From Boswellia sacra (Eukaryota > Streptophyta > Magnoliopsida > Sapindales > Burseraceae), in the NCBI GenBank assembly GCA_013180625.2, contig SNVD02013719.1, positions 19,608 through 83,607 on the forward strand: a DNA stretch of 64,000 nt, given 5' to 3'. This document shows positions 58,191 to 64,000 of this stretch, piece by piece. Position 1 is the stretch's first letter. Each line of letters starts with the position of its first letter. Position numbers and translations under genes: made by a program. The notes beneath the pieces are model-generated. The model ran no database searches. It saw nothing but the letters and a program-made list of their open reading frames with translations, and was not told where the DNA came from.

Positions 58191-59966
58191 AAGTTGTAAA
58201 GATTTCTACAACTTAGTAGAAAGCTTAGCTCATGGAGCTAGGAGCCCGTGGACGTAGGCAAGGTTTGCCGAACCATGTAAATTGAGTTTGCACTCTCTCT
58301 ATCCCTATCTCTTTATATTTACTTGCACTTGTGATTGTTCATTACTGTATTCTCTTGATTGCATCCTTAATAACTTCTAATTTCATCTTCTTCACCTTTA
58401 TTCTCAAAGAAAGAGTGAACTAATTTTGATCTTTCAAGAAAAGTTTTATAAATCCATTTTGATAAATAAAAACCCAATTCACCCCCCCTCTTGGGTTGCC
58501 ATACCTGGGTCAACAGTTGAGACTTGATAGCTAAGGAATTCCTCACCACCATATGTGAGTCTATTCAATGTCTATCAAACCTCTACATACACATTCATGC
58601 ATTCAAATTATAAGTAATGGTCTCTCACTATCAATGTGAGTCCACCATCGCTTTATAATCATGGTATATTCATAGCATATTCACACATTCATAAATCAAT
58701 AAAACAAAGCCATAATCTGGAATCATGGCACTTCTACCTCGAATTAATATTTCTTATCATGGCATTCCAGCCTATTGCTTCTAGCATAAATCAATTGATT
58801 TAATTATAAATATGACAAATCTAGCCTAGCTTGGTTATCATGGCATATTCTAGCCTAACATGGTTATCATGGCATATTTTAGCCAAATTTAAGCAGTCAT
58901 GGCAAAACATGGCTATTCAAACCTAACTCAAACAACCAAAGCAAATCATGGCAATTCTTGCCTATTCTATGTTATTTCCTAGCATACTTCAATAAAATCA
59001 TAGTCTTCCTAGCATGATTCTAATCATGAGCTCCTAAACATAATTCTAAGGCGTTGGCAAAGAAAATAAACTCCTAATAATGATTCTAGATAAAGGAGGA
59101 AAGATGACTTACCTCGATAAACATAAATAATTAGGTTTATTTATAAAGTCCTAAACATGCTTCTAGCATCAAAATAAATCTTAAATATGCTTATTCTAAG
59201 CATAAATAAACCTAGTTATGCTTATTCTAAAGCAAGAAAAGTAAAGAAGAAAAGAGGAGGGAGAAGAGAGAATTGCTTTCGGGACGTCTACTTTCTGGGT
59301 TTAGAGCAATATAAGATGCCTGAAAAATATTAAACTAGGAAAGACTCCTTGAATTTTCAAGTATGTCTTCGAGAGGAAGAGGAGATGATTTTGATGTGTG
59401 AGTTTAAGTAAGAAGAGAGGGTGTTTATATACTGAAGGGTTGAAGTTGAAAAAGGATTGAAAAAACAAAAAGGAAGCTTCAATTAAAATTTTCCAAACAT
59501 ACAAGGACAACAACCAACTGGCTATTAGAAGACCATTGGTCGGCACTCTAACAGCTAGCCAGCTGTTGGTAGATAGATAGCTGGTACTCTAACAACCGGT
59601 TGGCTATTGGTAGAAAGTCAATGGGTTATGGCCCACCAAACCCTACAGATTTGCATTTTTTCAATGTCCCTTCTGACCTTTAGTCGTTCGATCGCACGTA
59701 ACTCTTTGAGTTCAACTTCAATTGACGATCATAAAATTTTGTGAAAACTAGACATTCGTACCTTCACAAAGGTGTACGATTCATCCTCAGATTCCTTCTG
59801 GATTAATTTCTATGATTTTTTGAAGTTATATGTCAGTTTTCAAGGCTTTTGATCGATTTCGTCTCACTTTTCTTCCTTTTGCTTCCAAGGGCATTTAGAA
59901 CTTTTCCATTGCTAGGCATTCATCTTCATTTCATCATCAAACCTAAAAAATCAAGTGTCTAAAATG

Positions 59967-60389
59967 AGATTGTTGTTGTCCTAAAAATTATTTTTATTTT
60001 CTTATTCCATTTGGCTTAATTGGCCAAAAAAATTGCAAAGGCCTAATAATTGAAGTCACTTTGGTTCATATTTTTCACTTTGATGAGATTTTACTTTAGT
60101 TTCAAATACATAAGTTATGAATAATTGCTTCAATGACATGTAAATTGAACAAGATTTCAACTTAATTATGAAGGTTTGATTATAGTTTCTCTAATTAAGG
60201 AGCTCCAATTTATTTATTATAAATAAAAAAGCAAAAATAAAATAAACTCATATGGCTATATGTATAATCAGTCAAGCCATGTGATGTGTCTTGAGTTTCT
60301 ACAATTCAATAAAATCGAAGATGAAAAAGGAGTAGCTAAAGGTCACTCTAACTGCATATATGGAGCATCCGAGTTCTTATCATCTTATT

Positions 60390-60431
<42 letters not shown>

Positions 60432-60902
60432 CTTAGTAAAGAAAGAATTATGTTTCAATACTATACAAATAAAAAACTTAGGCTCCATTTTTAGAGTATT
60501 ATTTAGTGTAAAAGTGTAGTCTATACATCAAAAGGAAAACAAAACTTATCAAGGTTTGATTATCTTACAAAAAAGTAAAACCCTAGATAAACAATTAAAC
60601 ATGTGAATAGCTTTTGAGTAACAAGAAGAAGAGCCATGGATTGTGCAGAAGAAGATTGAATTATTTTAGAGATTTAATTTGAAGATATATAAAAAGGGTG
60701 ATTTTGGTATTATCTATCTAAAAGTATTTGTAAATTTTAATTTTAATTTTTTTTAATTAAAGTGGGGTTTAGAGAGAGATTATGAGGGGCTCAAATAACA
60801 ACACTCTTATTTTCCTTTCATAATCAATCCATATATGCAATTAGTCTTGGACTTGAGTCCTATTCAAGCCCATAACGATTATACTTGTGCTACGCACCCT
60901 AC
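59967..60902. other. Non-coding DNA with an AT microsatellite
   Basis: No gene or recognised element. 60393-60430 is an (AT)n run of about 38 bp. The stretch separates the truncated LTR from the next element and may be the least repetitive part of the window. Confidence 0.55.
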
Positions 60903-61579
60903 CAGGGATATCAACGGGGTGAAGCAGGCGCACGGATATAATTCTCATCCCCAAATCCCTCTTTATAGGTATCCCTATCCCCACCCCATTCCCCACTAGT
61001 AACAATTGGGTCGCGGTAAGGAATCCCCATTTACTATGCAGATTCCTAGTCCACCCAATTGCCATTTAATTTTAAAGTTTACTCTATCTTCTAATTGATA
61101 TTAAAAAAAAAAAGAAAAAGTGATTGAAAGGAGAGTCTATAATAGGAAATATAAAGTAATTACTCAAAAAATAAAGATAAAAATAAAAACAAAACTACAC
61201 ATTTGATTTATATTTTAAAGTGAAACCTTGTCTTAAGTGTAGGGAAAAAAGAAAAGTAACCTTTCATGATCTCTAACTATATTCAAAATAAAATAATTTC
61301 ATCACAAGATTTATTAAAATAAAAAAGTACATCATAAATAAATTAGTAAAGAAGAATGTAACTAGGATTCTAGTAAAAAAAGTGAAAAAAGTATAATATT
61401 AATTTGTATCAACACTATATATTTATTTAATATATTAATTTTGTGGCACGGGTAGGGTAAAGGTTGTGAATCTTATCCCCATGCCATATAATTATGGGTT
61501 ATGAAATTTAAACCCAAACCCACCTCACCCTATTTTTTTTCCTACCCAAATCCATCCCGTTGGGGTGGATCATCATAGG
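60903..61579. mobile_element. Possible DNA-transposon remnant with G/C-rich ends
   Basis: The left end reads GGGATATCAACGGGGTGAAG and the right end, on the other strand, CACCCCAACGGGATGG. Both sides have runs of ATCCCC/ACCCCA in otherwise AT-rich DNA. This resembles short plant elements with CAACGGGG-type ends. The terminal repeats are imperfect and the right end abuts an LTR, so the call is weak. Confidence 0.25.
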
Positions 61580-62989
61580 TGATAGGTGTCTATTTATGTA
61601 TTACTTTTATATCAATTCGTCCATGTTTCTTTGCTATATTCCTTGGTATTTTTATGTTTTTGTGTGGTTTTGATGTTTGTAGGAGTTTTGGAGCAACTAG
61701 CACAAAAATGAAGTAAAACCCTTCATTTTCAACTCTGCTAGTCAGTGATCTTCTCGGATTTAATTGTATTGATATACAATGAACCCGACGACATGTTATA
61801 TACCGTTGGAAAGACTCTCGAAGTCTATTTTCTGGAGAATTTACGGTTTATAAATCCATTCAGTGTACCAAAAGTTGTAATCAAAACAGTGTGAGATGTA
61901 TGGAAATATAATTCCACAAGCCACTGTAGCATGTATAATACGGGGCACTGTAGCAAGTCACTGTAGCAGAGTATTTAAACACATTTTAGGGTTTTATTTT
62001 GATAACTTGAAGGGGGGAGAAGGTGGTGGAGGCTGAAGCTCTGGAATTCTTTCATCTCTTGGAGTTCTTGAAGGAGAAAGGAAGCTTGGAAAGAGGAAGA
62101 ACTACAATCCAAAGAGAATTACCTCAAATTTGCTAAGTTTTTCCCTTCCCTTTCATTTTCTGGAATGTCTCCATGTTGTATTGTATTTACCACATTCTTA
62201 AACATGTGTAACTGATCTGAATTGGTTGAGGGTGATTTCAAAGCCCCTGATATGGTTTTTGTAAGTTGATTGTGTAAGGAATTGTTATCCAATTCTCTAA
62301 TGAAGTTGCTTGTATTCTCCCATATTTAATGCTTATGATTGCTTGCTGATTGTATTTGAGTGGCCAACTGAATATAATCTGGTTGTGATTTATTGTTAGA
62401 CTAGAAATCTTGATCCGTAATTGTCTTGAATTTCTAATCATTAGTAGCAAAATTGTGATCAGAGATTACAATTGGAGAATGTAACCTAAGTTAAATAATC
62501 CGAGCTTGTGTGTTTATTGCTTAGATCAACCTATCTTTCTTATCATAATGCATCCATTGAATTAAACTCAGAGAGCTTGTTCTAGGTTGTTTAATGGATA
62601 AAGATTAAATAAAGAGCCTGTTTTATTTAACAACAAAGTAAGGAAAGAATGGGATAATAGAGCTTGTTGTTATCTACGGTTGATAATTTCAATGGTGTAA
62701 TTGGATGACAATTCTACAATTAATTCGCAAATACATATCTTGTGGTAGAGAAGGATCCCTTAACCAGCTTTCTCCCATTGATTTTTCATTCAAATTTACT
62801 TTCTGTTTTGTTATTCTTTACTTGCATTCCTATTTCATTTAGTAAATCATTCAACAAAAATCCCCCTTGTTTAGTTTATTGTTGCTGGAAATAACAAATT
62901 CAATTGGAATCAATCCTCGTGGGAACGATATCTTACTTATCACTTTATTACTTGTGCGACTAGTAGACTTGCTAGTTTTGAACGCATCA
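61580..62989 (+). repeat. 5' LTR of the right-edge gypsy element
   Basis: 1410 bp, TGATAGGTGTC...GAACGCATCA. Clearly more differences from the LTRs at 38922 and 48446 than those show from each other. TATTTAAA at 61972-61979 is the candidate TATA box. Confidence 0.92.
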
Positions 62990-62995
62990 AGTTTT

Positions 62996-63013
62996 TGGCG
63001 CCGTTGCCGGGGA
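62996..63013 (+). other. Primer-binding site, tRNA-Asp type
   Basis: TGGCGCCGTTGCCGGGGA, six bases after the LTR, identical to the site at 48422-48439. Confidence 0.8.
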
Positions 63014-63087
63014 TTGATTTTCTAATCGATTTGTTATTTTGTTTTCATTGTTGATTCATATTTTCTTTATTTTTCTTTTCTGATTGT

Positions 63088-63999
63088 TTGTGTTTAGACA
63101 ACATTGTAGTAAACTTCTATCAATTCAGTAGCGGATTTGAGCCACAAGTACCATGGAGAGTAAATGAGGTAAGCACTCCGAACATTGAACAACAACTTTC
63201 TGAGCTAACCTCTCTTGTGGAAAACAAGGTTGTAGGAGATATGCAAAAATCTTATGAATGTGGGATATATTCTACGATGGAGCATCAAATCGACATGAAT
63301 CCAACTTTACAAGAAGAATATATGGAACAAGCCAATGCCATGGGTGGATTTCCAGGACAAACGAGGCAATGGTATTATCCTTTCTCTAGCACTTACAATG
63401 CTGGATGGGAAGATCAACATAATTTCAGTTACTGGAATCATCAACCAATCATTCCAAATGTGATACCAAATCGGCCACAAGGTTTCAATCAACCTAGAGT
63501 GCAGCAACCTTTTCAAATGCAACCGCCACCAATGCCACATCCAGCACCGCAACTAGCTTCACAAAACTCATGTATATCTCTCCAGGACATTGTTAATGCA
63601 CTTGCCACTAACACAATACAATTCCAGCAGGAAACTGGGGCAAGTATCCAAAACCTGGCAAATCAAATGGGATAATTGGCCACTAGCATGAGCAAATTCG
63701 AGGGCCAAGGCTCGGAAGAATTATCTTGTCAAATGGTGATCAATCCAAGAGAGAATTCTTGTGCGATAACTTTGCAAAATGAAGAGCAATTAGATGTCCT
63801 GCCAAAGAAATCACAAACTGATGAAGGAGATGACACCACTTCCACCATTAACAAAACACTGACTTCTCAGGTAAATCCTATAACTCCCATTCCTTCATAT
63901 GTTTCTCCTCCACTTTTTCCTAGTAGATTTGCACAATCGAAGGAGAAACAAGAACAGAAATCCTGGAAACTTCTCACAAAATCGAGGTAAATACACCAC
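63088..63999 (+). pseudogene. gag: gag remnant of the right-edge gypsy element, broken
   Basis: It matches the N-terminal 300 residues of the frame at 46681-48368. The sister's likely start Met is replaced here (ATG to ATT near 63103), leaving only an upstream Met at 63088. A CAA to TAA change at 63673-63675 stops the frame, which resumes at 63676. A missing base near 63957 shifts it again into an early stop. The zinc-knuckle remnant has the same Tyr substitutions as its sister. Protease lies beyond the window edge. Confidence 0.85.
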
Positions 64000-64000
64000 T

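Larger units (their letters stand above)
56679..58515 (+). mobile_element. Solo LTR of the copia family, TSD GTTGA
   Basis: 1837 bp from TGTTAGCCCTAAGG to CCTGGGTCAACA, flanked by GTTGA at 56674-56678 and 58516-58520. It is the longest family member here, with four degenerate units of about 190 bp (56930-57570), TATAAAAG at 57691-57698 and a 64-bp tandem array at 57909-58190. Confidence 0.93.
56133..59966 (-). repeat. Truncated Tat-type LTR with a nested solo LTR
   Basis: It begins TGAACAGGATTTTCACCC, follows the LTR family through TTTTGAGACTTAAGGG, and resumes after the insertion at 58521. It continues through the TAGCCAGC-type cluster (59518-59640) to TCATCATCAAACC at 59940. Where the other copies read on into the tandem arrays, this one stops at about 59966, so roughly the last kilobase is missing. 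No internal region follows. Confidence 0.65.
61580..64000 (+). mobile_element. 5' part of a sister Athila-like gypsy element, running off the window
   Basis: LTR, primer site and gag in the same order and with high identity to the element at 38922-49857, but on the plus strand. The left flank ends ATAGG. The gag has lost its start codon, has a stop at 63673-63675 and a 1-base deletion near 63957, so it is more decayed than its sister. Whether it also carries LOG cannot be seen. Confidence 0.9.

Overview
This window is repeat-dominated plant nuclear DNA, most likely from a eudicot. Nearly every base can be assigned to nested LTR retrotransposons. The evidence is Ty1/copia and Ty3/gypsy pol genes, primer-binding sites for plant initiator tRNA-Met and apparently tRNA-Asp, 5-bp target-site duplications (TSDs), plant mobile domain (PMD) coding and LOG cytokinin-activation sequences. 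I cannot name the species. No ordinary intron-bearing host gene is visible.

Layout, left to right. (1) 3-3277: intronless, visibly open LOG reading frame, a retroelement-like 3' region and an LTR. (2) 3369-27903: degraded Tat/Ogre-type Ty3/gypsy element lying on the minus strand. It shows its LTR (split by a four-LTR tandem array at 6428-15181), a plus-strand (antisense) PMD gene (split by a complete Ty1/copia element at 17265-24084, TSD ATAGG), a second antisense gene and a broken integrase. (3) 27904-53480: a second copy of the same kind of element with the same order: LTR, polypyrimidine tract, PMD gene, second antisense gene, integrase, RNase H and RT. Its pol is interrupted by a young gypsy element at 38922-49857 (TSD TTAGT). 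Two solo LTRs have also landed in this copy (36055-37402, TSD GTGCC; 50760-52277, TSD AAATT). (4) 53485-55045: fragment of another copia element. (5) 55046-56132: AT-rich DNA. (6) 56133-59966: truncated Tat-type LTR holding a third copia-family solo LTR (56679-58515, TSD GTTGA). (7) 59967-61579: non-coding DNA with an AT microsatellite. (8) 61580-64000: 5' end of a sister of the young gypsy element, running off the window.

The most notable system is the young element at 38922-49857. It is a non-autonomous, Athila-like element. It keeps a gag remnant, a protease and the start of RT, but has lost the rest of pol. In the space where pol and the 3' region would be, it carries an intronless LOG pseudogene, preceded by CACGTG-bearing tandem repeats and an unidentified coding-like fragment. 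A second LOG copy at the left edge has a similar downstream module but a different LTR. Together they suggest capture and spread of a cytokinin-activation gene by LTR retrotransposons. Other points are the LTR concatemer, antisense PMD genes in two paralogous elements, and a complete copia copy whose two LTRs share a deletion removing the apparent TATA box.

All calls come from reading the sequence. Lineage names rest on remembered family motifs, not on searches.
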